The position numbers were made by a program, and so were the translations under genes. DNA of 64,000 nucleotides from Lethocerus indicus (taxonomy: Eukaryota > Arthropoda > Insecta > Hemiptera > Belostomatidae): contig JACDQD010000004.1 in assembly GCA_019843655.1 (NCBI GenBank), forward strand, positions 7,502,001 through 7,566,000, in the 5' to 3' direction. Below the pieces are notes generated by a model. The model was not told where the DNA came from and made no database searches. It saw nothing but the letters and a program-made list of their open reading frames with translations. The stretch's first letter is position 1, and each line of letters opens with the position of its first letter. Shown one piece after another: positions 1-12,112 of this stretch.

Positions 1-3000
1 GAAGTTGAATCAGTCTGACCCGGATTATTCTCATTAACGAATGTGGATAAAAGCTAAGTTAAAAAGTAATTACTCTTTTGTGAAATAGAAATTGACCTTC
101 GGTATTCTCTCACTTTATGAAGTCAGTGTCTACTACTCTTAACTTCAGTTAAATAAAACGCCGACCTATTACTTAGCACATAACTAAAACGGAAAATATT
201 TACTGTGTAACATAAATGAACCCAGGGAGAACTACTTACAGGAACCCCCAAACTCAGTATTGCCTTCAAAATTCAACAAGACCTGTATCTAAATTAAAGG
301 AAAGGAAGAGCAACTCCTCAATCACATCTTCCCAAAATCTCACTCTACCACTTTGACGCCCTTTCAAGCCTACTTGAAGGGTCTTGAACGAAAACTGAAG
401 CGGTCGAGAAGTGAAAACTAAATAAACGTACAATTTTAACGTGATTTAGCAGTAATAACGTTAGTGAAATAAAGATTTACTTCTGAATTTTACCAGTACA
501 AATACGCGCACAAATACACACGCTTTGTAAGAGCTAGAAACACCGCGAATATTGCCATGTAACTGTAATGAATATCCGTTCACCCGAATCCATGATATGC
601 CATTTAATTAATATAGACATCAGTTGAAACTGCTATTACAATAAGAACCACTGTGACATTACTAAACTAAACTATATACAAGCGAAAATGGAACTGGAAA
701 CGTCACGATTCAATATAATGGGCGGTTAATTGTACTAATTAAACTTGGATGTGGCCGGAATAAATTCTAACAATAGATTTTTCCCCGCGGAAATAACAGA
801 AAAAATTAATCTCATAATTATTATCCGGGGCAGTGTCCCATTCCAATTAATTAAGTGGTTGGCTGTTCAACTGTCACCTGCACTCTGGTCAACGGTTCCG
901 CTATACTTATTGTTCTTTATTTTCGTCCTACCTCCTGGTTAACCCTTTTTTTCTCTTCCCGGGCTAATCTCCCTTCTGTTATCCAGCCGGATTATCGGGA
1001 CCCGCCGCCCTTTGCCAAGAAGTTTTGCCAAGCCGCAAAATTGGTTTTTACCGCTCCACTCGCACAGCCATTGTCCGCCACAAACGCAGCACCGAACCCC
1101 CCAGCTAACAGAGGAAAGAAAAAAGTCGGGAGAAAGGAGATTTTTTAAAATATATGTATTCCCTTTCTCATTGTTTAAATTCTGATCTTTCGGTTTAAAT
1201 TAAACGTTCGGAGAAAGACTGCGAAGGAACCAAAATGTCAGCTCACAGCTGGTCTATGTCGAAAACTATAAAAAAAACTACGAAGTAGTTTCATCTTGTG
1301 ATCACAGATTATGTTAACGCCTAGTCAAGAGGAATTTGCACTATGGACACGCTCGTAGGTAATTGATTCAAAACAGCCGGTATTTTAACGTGGACTATTT
1401 TTATATTTGGTTATTATATGTGTGTTTTATATATGTAATATACTTATTGTGTTCTTATGGAAAACATACAGTTGGTTAGACCTGGTTTTTTCTCAATTGC
1501 CTCAGTGTGCCAAACTCGCACTCATATTTTAAGTTAACACGCATAGGTTCAACATGTCTAACAGGACAATTTACTGTTGGAACAAATATATATAAACCAG
1601 TGTTTAAGAGAAGCTGAGGAAGTTTTGATGGGTGAGAAGAAAAATGCCAAAAACTAACAGGAATGTTGTAAAAACGGGACGGGTCCAGTTGCGGAGACCT
1701 GAGTTCAGGAAACTGGGACGCTTGTCGGGAGTTGTGGAACAAATGGTTTCGTATTGGAAATGGTGGCCCTCAGCTAACGAGTTACCGATACACGAGGGAC
1801 AACGAGAACGTTCAGTAAACGAGTTTCAGTTTTTTCCTTAATTCAATTTTAATTATCCTATAGAAAGTAGTCTTTTTATCTCCCTGGGAATGGGTTTGAG
1901 TATAATTAAATGCCGTTTGGAATATATTACCAGATCCGAACAATGGCCGATAAACAATATAGGCCAAAATTTCATCGCAATCATTCAATAATATTTGTAT
2001 ACAAAAATTTCAAACATAGAAAGGTGCTTTAATTCCTTCCTTATTATCTGATTCCATTATTAAGTATCGGAAATATTTATTCTTAGATTCCTAAATTATC
2101 CGAATGCGTCGTTAATCATTAAAATAAACACTGAGTGATAAATAGTAGATTCGTGAATAAAATTAATAAAAACGTGGAGATATTCGCGTTGCCTACCTTG
2201 CACGTTAATGGACAGATAGTAGATCGCTGGGAAAAAACCATTTTTTATCCCGGGTTCAAAGATCAGAGCGATAATCTCATTTGTCCGAGTTTTCACGAAA
2301 CCGCGCATCTATTACCTACTGAATGAACGCCAAATCGATGGAATTATTGATTATTTCGCTGAGACCAAGTGAATATTAATAACGGGCTCGAGGTTGCCTC
2401 AGTCAGGAAATACGTGAAAAACTGACTGGTGCTCGGGCGGTCGAGAAGTGGGAGGGCTCCAAAATGAGAAAACCTTTGTTATAATTATGAATGGCCAGAG
2501 CAAATTTGAACAGACAAATGAAATGGAATGGAAAGTACACTGAGCGGGCAGATTGGGCCAAAGTGGATGAAGTGAAGGGCTATTATCGGAGCTCCCCGAG
2601 TGGCATCAGGAACCCCCCCCCACCTAATAGCCGCGACCTAATATCGAGTATTGAATTATACTAATAACCAGATTATGGTGCGTTATTGATACTGTGCGTT
2701 GGCGATGCAACTGTACTCTTCTCCCCACTTGCGCTTTCCCTTCTTGCGACTGGTTAAAATCAATAACATAAACACATTATTATACTATTATAGCAATCGG
2801 GCGATCATCTTTGAGTTATAATCTCAGATATCTTTGTTCCATGAAACATTATACGCAGATGGTTATTGAAATGGCATCCATGATTTTCAAATGTTTTGAC
2901 TGTTGGCACATGTTCACTATGTAGTCGTTGTACATTCTATACAAACATATCAAACATCGAATTCGTCTTCACAATCTCTATTATATAACACTGAGTTGCC

Positions 3001-3303
3001 ACTTTATCGGAATAGCAAAATCACAAATTCCTGTAAATAATTAAAAATAAATTCCATCACAAAAAGGAAGCTTCTGACCACTGTAAAATAATTTTTCCTT
3101 GAAGTAATATTTAATCCGTTTAGCAGAAATATTCAAAATCGGCTATGGGAGATAATTAAAGCAAGATTAAACCGAAAAAAGAACTGAGCTACCTTCTGAA
3201 TTTGTTTCACTTCAAAACTTAATCATCTTTGTTTAATCACCTTTAGATAATTCCTTTATTATTATAAAACCTCTCTCTTTCTACTCTCTCAAGAGAGAAA
3301 TCA

Positions 3304-3358
<55 letters not shown>

Positions 3359-6300
3359 AAAATTTTACTTTTAGAATTCTCACGTACGTTCATTTACAGA
3401 AAGAAATAAAATTTTAGAACAATTCATATATTGTATCTAAAAAACGATTAAAAATTATTATTGATATTTTAAAATTAATTGTCATGGACGAACTTTTGCC
3501 CAATCGGTTTCTAATCGAACACATACCTAAACTGACATTTGGAAAAAACATTCAAAATTTTTATCATTTACGAAAATATTATATTAAGTGAAATTATTAT
3601 TTAAAATTAATTTTGCGAAAAGGTAAAAAAATGACATCCAGTCTTTCAGATGCGTCTTCATTATCGTTTCTATGGCCGTTTGCAAGTGTAATACCCGATA
3701 AAGTCCATACTGCAACTGGGATTACCCACTTAGGATAGAACGCGACAAAGTTTAAGATAAGCCAATCAAGATAATGCTGACTATCCAGCATGCAAATTGA
3801 CTGGTCTATTTCCAAAGAGCAAGCAAGTTTTCCAACTTATAACAAGAGCCTTATAATAATACCAAAATCTGCGTTAAACAAGTACAACGATATCATTCAA
3901 TGATACAAAAACACTAAAACCCGAACACAAATTTTATTTCTGAATAGTTGTTTTTATAACAAACATTACATACTGAAGCAATACTTCTTACGATGTGTGA
4001 TGCTGACGTTAACGTTAATATGGACAATGCAATTGCAACAATTATATAAGGGCAATTAAATAACAGCTCTTGCGCGAAATCTCTCAAATTGCCAACGAAA
4101 ACTACCGCGATCGAAATTGAAATACAGAAAGGAAATTAGCGTGAGACTCTGGGCCTAGGTAGTCATCCTTAGCAGTCAATAGTAGGGGTTGAGCCAAATT
4201 GGACATCAGAGGGCGGGTGATTAATGGTTTTTAACGTCCCTTGCGTTTTAGCAATTCATTTGTGCCATGTTGCTTCCGATACAGGGGTCCATAACTTCAT
4301 TTATCTTCGTTCCGTAGGATACCGAACTCAAACGACGCCGCCAGGAGAAACACATTTCGTTTCAAGGAAATTACATTCCTGAAAACATTCTTTTAGGCGA
4401 CCCATCGTCGTCATAATGTTGCGACATTAATAAACATCGCTTCTGAGAATTCATTAATGCATTAAATCAGTGCGTTTGGTTTGTTCGTTGTGGTTTATGA
4501 TACTGAATTATAAAATTGAATATAGTTTTAACTGATATTACAGTAGCCGACAGCACAATCTATTCAATGCAGAAAAATATTAAGATTCATTGTCCAGTCA
4601 GATAAATCGCTTCTATTAACAAGTCGAGGCGTTAAGAGGAGCCCGAACATTAGCATTTATTAACGTGTCAGTACGGATGAAGATTAGGGAATGGGCCCAT
4701 CGCTTGTTACGTAACAACGGTTAGTAATGTGTACACTCTTTTAACACAAACAGTTCCACTACAGAGTGAAAAAACCAACCGAGAATGGGTACAAGAAAAT
4801 ATGTTATTATTCAGAAATAATACCACCGGAAATATGAAATTCTGATAAGCATCGGGAAAGTGACAGAACAAATAGGTTTTACCCTTCCTTATAATGATAA
4901 CACATTCAGAGAGAATTTGTTCACATTAAGTCATGGATAAGTAAATATAAAAGATTATTAAAAATTATGACAGACTGATTCCGCATAATCACGAATGTTC
5001 AATAAAACAAAGAAAGTATATTTATGAAATGAAGGTCACTGTATTTGGCAGGCCTCCAAATTAAGAGCGCTTCTCATCCTTTCTCTCCCCCTTTCTTTCA
5101 TTCTGTTATGCATACTTCGTTATTATAAGTATGCTGTGCGTTTGTACATACTTTAAATGATAATGATTTGCTAACTCATTTCTAAAAAAAAATTGATCCG
5201 TAAAACGTATTATACTTATCCGATCCGGTCAAACAAGATCAACTTGAGATCGAATCCGGCACAATGGGCCGTAGTCTTTTGTAGAATTACTCATAAAAAT
5301 GGGCGAACTCCTCTTCAGACACGAATACAATGCGGGGGAAATGAGAAAACTGTGATGTAGATATTTCCCCGAGGGTAGGACCTTAGAATGAAGTTTGGCT
5401 CTGTATAGAAAGTGGATTTCCCCCGCCCTTCCGCATGAAATGTTTCTGCCCGTGACCTACAATTAATGAAATTTCAAAACTATCGACCGGTTATCAAAAC
5501 CCGAGTTATCGATAAGCTTACGTAAGATTTTGTTGTTTTGTAAAGAAAAAATGGTTTATTGGCCTTGTACTGCGTCAATGGATAGGAATTGGTAATGCGT
5601 ATATTTGTTTCCCCCTAATTTGCCACAAACAGATGTGACGACCAGTGATATTCCTCACGAATAAAAACAAGTTTCGGGCACACTCGAGAGAAAAAACATA
5701 AACCTTTAGCGCAAATGTACAAAATATAATATAATTCACCTACTCACCAACGATAAACAGGTAAGGTTCTACAGCGATCCCAGGCTTTTCACATACTACT
5801 GTCCGAATTGTCACTCGACAATCCACAAACGCATTCTCATTCAATGAAACACTCTTCCGTCAAGGAATGATGACGTAAAGGATGCATGAATTCTGAATGC
5901 ATAACTGTAGAGAACTTCAAGACAAGAATTAATGAGGAGACTAAATTTACGACTGCATTACCTATGTAAATACAGTGCCTTTGTTTTAAATTCAACAATG
6001 AATTTAGTACACAAAAAAGGTTTAGTATGGCTCCAAGCTAAATATTTCCAGCGGGAATTGTACAGTCCTACAGAAATGCTACGTTTATGTATTGGAACAT
6101 AGACACATAGCTGAAACTCAATTGGTAGAACCAGCTGTTATGTGATTCGATCCATGGTAGCGTGCCACATTATCATTTAATCACAAATTTTTATTATATA
6201 TAAATCTAGAACCCTATCAATTCAATTTATGAACCTATTAGTTAATTAATGTTATATTTCATATTACATGGTTTCCTGTTTCATTGGTTTTCACGGAATT

Positions 6301-8435
6301 TATTTTCATCGGGTAAATTACATCTTTCTATATGCACTGGGGAGGTTGTGACTATTCAGAAGGGGGAGGCAAAATTTTCAGAAAATACAGTTATTTTGTA
6401 TTGACTGCTGAACAGAAATAAAAGTGAACGACCATTCTTTTTTTTCTACTACATGACTATATGCCACTCGGTGAACTAATTCGAAAGAGAATATTCGATA
6501 CGGGATAGAGTTTTGGGGTCCCAAAGGTATCATTTGAATGCGGAGCGGGCCACTCAAAAAAACTAAGGAAATTGACATACGGGCGTATTTGTGAAAAAAA
6601 CGACCAATCCAACTTTTCAGAACTATCCGAATTCTTTTTTTTTTATTGATACGACCGTTTTCAACAGAATCCAGTGAAATATGTGCCGGGACCGGCAGTT
6701 AAAAATAACATTTTTCTTAGCAACGCATTGACTGCACGTGGAGTACATTTAATTCGTCTGGTCTTTCGTATGCCCCAGTTGATTTATAAGACCTTTTTAA
6801 ATCACTTTACATTTTGCTAATAAATATGGTCCCAACGAAACAGATTATATGTTTTCCAAACGTAGAATTTGATTAGTATTAATGGATTATATTGGACTAT
6901 ATAAGTACAGTGAGTATAAATAATTTCGTAGGCCACGTTTGATTTCGCCTTCTTCTCGTGACGTCCACGAAGTGTCATTTATTTCTTGAAATTAATAGCG
7001 ACAGCACTGAGACGACACTTCGTCTGAAGCCTACGTGCCTATATTTCCGAAGGAGTGTCGAAAATCAACTGGTCGATTGGGGTCCACATCGCACGCCTTT
7101 TATTAATTCTGTCCTTTTATTCCGAGGCCGCATTTGAAAAATAAAATAACGTTGTTCGGAATGAAAATAGAATTCAAAACGGTCGAACAGCTGTGCATCG
7201 CTGCTTTAGAAAATGTTATTACAACGTATGAAAATAGACGGCTGGTTACAGGTTTATTTAGCGAATAAACTACTTTGATAGGTTAATTTCATAGAAACCC
7301 GCCCCTCTGTAAAATCGTACATTGATAATTCACCCCTTGTATCTTCATCGTACTGTTCCGCTGGGCGTGTTTTGGAATGGACGGTGGTAGCAAGATGCGG
7401 TGTCAGATTGGAGGGAGTGGGACGTGAATTAAGTGACTGGGGTGACGTAGGCGGGTGTCAGAGTCCACCATTAGAGTCAGATAGTTAGCGGTTATCAGGG
7501 CCTATCGGTGGGCGGCTTGGTCCGATATCGGCCGCTCAGTCCGTTCAGTTACCTCGGCCGCCAGCTTTCACGCCCAGATTAAACCCATTCCCCAACAGGC
7601 ATCAACAATTCCCTCAACACCGTTCACTATTAACAAACGCGTCTGAACCTGATCGGAGGAAATATCCAGTCCTTGAGCCACTAGCCGGACAATCTATAAG
7701 GTACTGTAGAAATATTCTTATAATAAATTAGATGACAGTGAACTAGGCGTGAAACATTTTAAATTTATGAATATTCAGTATTCAGCAAGTTTTTTCGCAT
7801 CAATCAGAATCAAATGTCACATAAATTAGAATCCAAATGAAACGGAGTGCTCTAAATAAATGATTACATTAATAAGGCATTAGAGAAATATTTCGGTAAA
7901 GACTATTTTTATACATAAAAGTAGAAATATTCATAGCTGCTTCACAACTATTGCGAAGCGTCCTGTTCTCCATTTGATAAAACTCACACTTTATCAATTT
8001 GATTCACTTCTTTCTAACCTTGGGCTAATCTAACATTTGCCCTTCCTTCATTTCTATTTTACAACCGCCTATGAACAGCTTATTTCAATGAGAATGTGAG
8101 AATGAAATATGAGAATCAACAAAAATAAGGGTTTTAATCTTATTTTAATAAGTAATTTCTTTAATTATACAAATTCTGATTATACAAAAAGAAAAAACGA
8201 TAATCATCGTTCCGCATTTATTTAGTGTTTTTGAAGATTATAATACGACTGTACGTCCTAATGTTGTATCTCTTTATTTGCTTCGTGACAGTGCATTTTC
8301 ATGTTTTGATCTTTTGGGCGAGGGTTATACAGGTTTTACGTATATGTTAATTTAATCGAATAAGTGAAATGTAGTGTAGACGAAAACGATTTCGGATTAC
8401 GACAGTCTCAACGCTCGTCGTTTACACTATCTTAA
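1..8435. other. Non-coding stretch with no recognised gene
   Basis: I see no exon of a recognisable family on either strand. The open frames present are short and biased to F, I, K and N, as expected for AT-rich DNA. The stretch contains the (AT)25 microsatellite listed separately. A more GC-rich patch at about 7360-7700 has many CG dinucleotides and could be regulatory or an untranslated exon, but nothing in it proves that. Confidence 0.6.
3306..3355. repeat. (AT)25 microsatellite
   Basis: An uninterrupted run of alternating A and T, 50 bases long, flanked by a CT-rich segment (3271-3300) on the left and TTGTAAAATTTTAC on the right. It is likely length-polymorphic and its exact length may be unreliable in an assembly. 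Confidence 0.97.
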
Positions 8436-8596
8436 TTAAAACAGGAAATTATACTTGCGGAAGAATTTCTGAAGTGCGATATCTTCAAGTTGACTTCTGG
8501 ATACTTGAGCGGCCTCAGAAGCAACTATTTCGCAAATTACTTGCCGTACAGAATTTCCAAACATTTTAAATTCCAATCTATTCTTGAAGTCGGCCA
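8436..8596 (-). CDS. Possible terminal coding exon of an unidentified minus-strand gene
   Basis: On the minus strand a plausible acceptor (ATTACTTCAG) is followed by an open frame that begins with the last two bases of a codon and runs 53 codons to a TAA at 8438-8436. The peptide begins ADFKNRLEFKMFG and ends LQKFFRKYNFLF. It mixes charged and hydrophobic residues in a way unlike the low-complexity open frames around it. I do not recognise the family. The same frame stays open upstream to an ATG at 8687, so an intronless 83-residue reading is equally possible. No upstream exon was found. It could be chance. Confidence 0.25.
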
Positions 8597-8687
8597 CTGA
8601 AGTAATTTTAGGTTCATTAATCCCACATTCATCCTTCCGATTACTATCGCGTAGTACTATAAATACAAAGTCTGCGTGCATCTTCAT

Positions 8688-11600
8688 ACAAAATATTATT
8701 CTCCGAATATTCAGCGTCCGATATTACTCTATATTATGGGGCGCTCTAAATCAAATCTGGCTGTAAATTATTGGAAACTCTTATTCTCTACCGTATACTA
8801 TTCGGTTTCAGTTTCAATGAACGACAAAGGTCGTCGCCCTCAATTGGGATTGACAAGATGTTCAAAATCCTCGAGGATCACAAAAATCGCTCGAAATTCG
8901 CAGTCCAATGCGGGAAGTATTGTTAATATATTAATGTCCCCCCTGAGGTAGGCGACATGAAAAGTTGATAATAATTATACCTGGTATGGAGTGGAGAGAT
9001 AGGTAGTTGGCTGACAATTTTGATGGATCGGTCGGTGGCAGTGCTGGAACTAATAACTAATGGAAGTTTTCCGAATCGATGATCGGTGTCGGACACAGGA
9101 ACAACGATAAGAGACGTTGACAAGCCCATCTTGAGCTAATCTATTACCATGCCAATGTAATATAGTTCACCGATATGGATCCTATTTGCGAATTTCGTTG
9201 CTACGCTATAGTTGTATTTCTTATTTAATTATGGAAAATTCTCAGTCCACCCCATGAATTGAAGAATTATTTCTAGCCGTTGCCAATCGGTAAAATCTTC
9301 TTTATTCGCAGAGCAAAACAGTGCACAATTGTGACTGGCGCGTGTAACGTTTTTCTGTTTTGTATGCACACGTGCACTCATTCGTTTATTAAGGGAGCAT
9401 TGTCAGACGAAACTGGACGATAGGCGTTACGGCTGTGGCAATAAATTAGGTTTGCATGCCCCAGTAAAGGTATAAAACGAATCGTGCCTAAGATACAGAG
9501 CCGGGATTGAGGTAGGGCGGGCTATTGAAATTTACAACCACCCCCCCCCCCTGGTCGGTATTACGACCAACCAGGTCCAGATCTTATCCCAGTCGGGCAA
9601 TTAATGATAATGGAAGCGCAATTTGCATACGACACGCATTTATCGACACTATTTTTCGCCCTTACACGGGAACAAGCGTCGGTCAAACAGTGCACTAATC
9701 CTCCGGGTAAATATGGACCCCAGTTATATAATCCCAAGGCAATATGAGCCCACTGTATATGGTTTTTTTTGCCAAGTATAGTGTATTTATTATATCCCCC
9801 AATATTTAATATCTGTTAGCACGCAGTGTACAAATTTTATATTATCACGTCCTTTCTAGTACTAGACCGGTTTCCGATTCATGCAATTGTTTGGATAGTT
9901 TTTTATGCGTGCAAATCGAAATTGTATTTATTGATATTCGTTCATTCATCGAAGTACATGTCTGTAAAGTTCCTACAATTCACAGTTATAACTGTAGTAT
10001 CATTCAAACAGATTACACAATACTATTTATATTTGTGTGCGCTTCAGTGATTAGATTACACCTATTTGTTGGACTATGGCGTTCTAGAAACGGCTGGAGT
10101 AACGAAACAAGAATTTTTTTTCTGAATTCAAAAAATGCAATAACAATATTTTCACTGACGTCGACGGTACCACCAATCTGTGGGAAATTGCAATCACCCA
10201 AAAGAGGAACCGTTTTATTCGATCGAAAAGTAGTTGTAGCCGTTTATTCTGTTCTTTGATGCGACTGAATCTTATTCTTCTTTAACAGTAAACAGTCTGC
10301 CACCGGCGTGGAGGCGTACCGTGTTATTCTACCGTATTAATTGTGGGAGGTAAAAATCCCCGTTGATGTATTTGGGTTAGAAATAACAAGGGATCTCGCC
10401 CACGCTTGGTTTTGGCCAAGCTTCAGCGGCGTTGGTCACACAGGAGGGGAGTCAACACCTGCTCATCAAATCGTGACGTCAAAGAAGTGGTAATCTAGGT
10501 GGAAAAAATCTTTCAAATATAATAATACAATGTTTTTATTAATATAATACTAACAAAATGCTAAAATATTAAATTCAATAGGTATTAAACGTATTTATAT
10601 AAAATTAAAACAAGTAGAAAATAGAGTGTTATGAGGTGCTAGGATCACGGCTGTTGCAATTGCATGTTGGCTCATGAATGGGCGCTCTTAGATAGTTAAA
10701 ACTAGACGCTGTGCATAGCCGGCGGTAGTGCAAGAAAGGAAACGAAACATCACAAGAGCGATGGTACTTTTCACCTTTCCATAAATATCTAACACTAAAG
10801 GATAGCCCAATTTTAGATGGGGAATATAGCAGGGAACTGTCTTACACCACTCGAAAATGGAGCGCTAAATTAAAAAATAACTTTCCAGGTAGGTGGACGA
10901 AGGTAATCGATCCACGAGTGTGGTATGATGTAAGACCCGATATTAATAGTTGAACGGGCGGTGAAATAGAGCCTCCTCGGGAAGAGGCCCCACGACCGCA
11001 GGTCGTCAACAGACACCGCCCCGCCCATTAGCAGTTAATTAGGAATACTTGGAGAACGCCAGGAATAGTTTTGGACCACACTTTCGGAAACTGAGCTAAT
11101 CCGAAAGATATTTTGGATTTCCGGCCTCCCAGGATGAAATTCGCAAAATTGAAATGTACGGTCAATCGATTTCTGTTGTCGGTAGGATTTCAAGATTCCA
11201 CGTAACTTTTTCCCTGTTCGCAAATATACAAATCGTATTAGAATTAAATTTTACTTCCCCAATTTACTGTAGGCATGAAAACAGTTTAATTGTACAAGCT
11301 GGTACTCTCCGGCTGAAATTTTCTCCGGGACTTCAAATCAATCGATCATTGGTTGTAACTATTGCTAATACCGATTGTCGCTATTAGCGATAAACTCTGA
11401 CCGTGATCGCGTCCGGAAATTCCGATAAGGCGGCGGAACGCGTTGACGAACACAGTGCCGGGTGAGAACAGGTACGCGCGTCTGCCCCAGTCCGACATAC
11501 GATAGCGTTGTCCCGGCCCGCTATCCTGTTCCTCAACCCCTTTCCATCCCATCACCCTATCACCCAACAATCCGATATCCCGCCAGTATGCCCCCACCAC

Positions 11601-11979
11601 CAGTTACTCTAACCCCCACCTTCCAACCACTCTATCCTCTATAATTACTAATAAAGTTTCTTTCGAAACGATCGTGTATCGGGAATAAATTGAATAAAAC
11701 TGTTGTGCAATAAAAATTTCATTTTAAAAAATTCCTCACTGAAGAATTTCATTTCTCATGTTCAACGCGTTCATGCTGAGTCACTCCTTCTACATTAATA
11801 CTTCCAGTGCCATACACTGAAAACTTGATAAAAGTTCACCGGTACAGTGGCTGTTTCTCTATATTTTCTTGTATTTTTCTCATACCTAAACTGACGTTGT
11901 GCAATATTAGTAAAGTTTAAAAAAATTTGGAATGAAATTTGTTTAAATTGTAATAATAATTTAGAAGAGTGTATTAATA
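8688..11979. other. Upstream region of P5CS, no recognised gene
   Basis: No coding exon is recognised. A 12-base C run lies at about 9540-9551, next to an imperfect hairpin (TGGTCG/CGACCA). GC-richer patches occur at about 10960-11030 and 11400-11600. A GG|GTGAGA donor-like site at 11462 could be the end of an untranslated first exon of P5CS, since the coding exon downstream starts just after an acceptor. This is a suggestion only. No TATA box or initiator for P5CS could be fixed. Confidence 0.35.
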
Positions 11980-12007
11980 AGTATTTTCATTGTATATCTT
12001 CAGAAAG
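11980..12007 (+). promoter_or_regulatory. Splice acceptor and leader just before the P5CS start codon
   Basis: A T-rich tract ends in TATATCTTCAG at 12003, followed by AAAG and the ATG. This looks like a 3' splice site, implying an intron in the 5' UTR and at least one untranslated exon further upstream. The start context AAAGATG has an A at -3, which is favourable. The upstream exon itself is not identified. Confidence 0.5.
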
Positions 12008-12112
12008 ATGTTGGTGAGGCTTTGCGGAATTTGGAGGCCTGCTGCGCTCAGGGTACCTTACACGATAAGAGCGGCTTCCCAGGGCCTACCTCCGATGGAC
12101 GTTTCCCAAAAT
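12008..12112 (+). CDS. P5CS: P5CS exon 1: mitochondrial targeting leader
   Basis: Encodes residues 1-35, starting [15 protein letters not shown]. It has five Arg, many hydrophobic residues and no acidic residue until position 31, as expected of a cleavable mitochondrial presequence. The frame must end in phase 0 to join exon 2. The model ends at AAT with a GC-type donor, GCAAGT, which pairs well with U1 except at +2. A GT donor in the same phase lies at 12137 (CTT|GTGAAT) and would add eight residues. The GT at 12117 is out of phase. The leader is not conserved enough to decide. Exon assignment rests on position, phase and composition. Confidence 0.7.

Noticed and set aside
9891..10259. 122-codon + strand open frame
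   Set aside because: Rich in I, F, V and S with no domain, overlapped by frames on both strands, and without splice sites or a plausible promoter.
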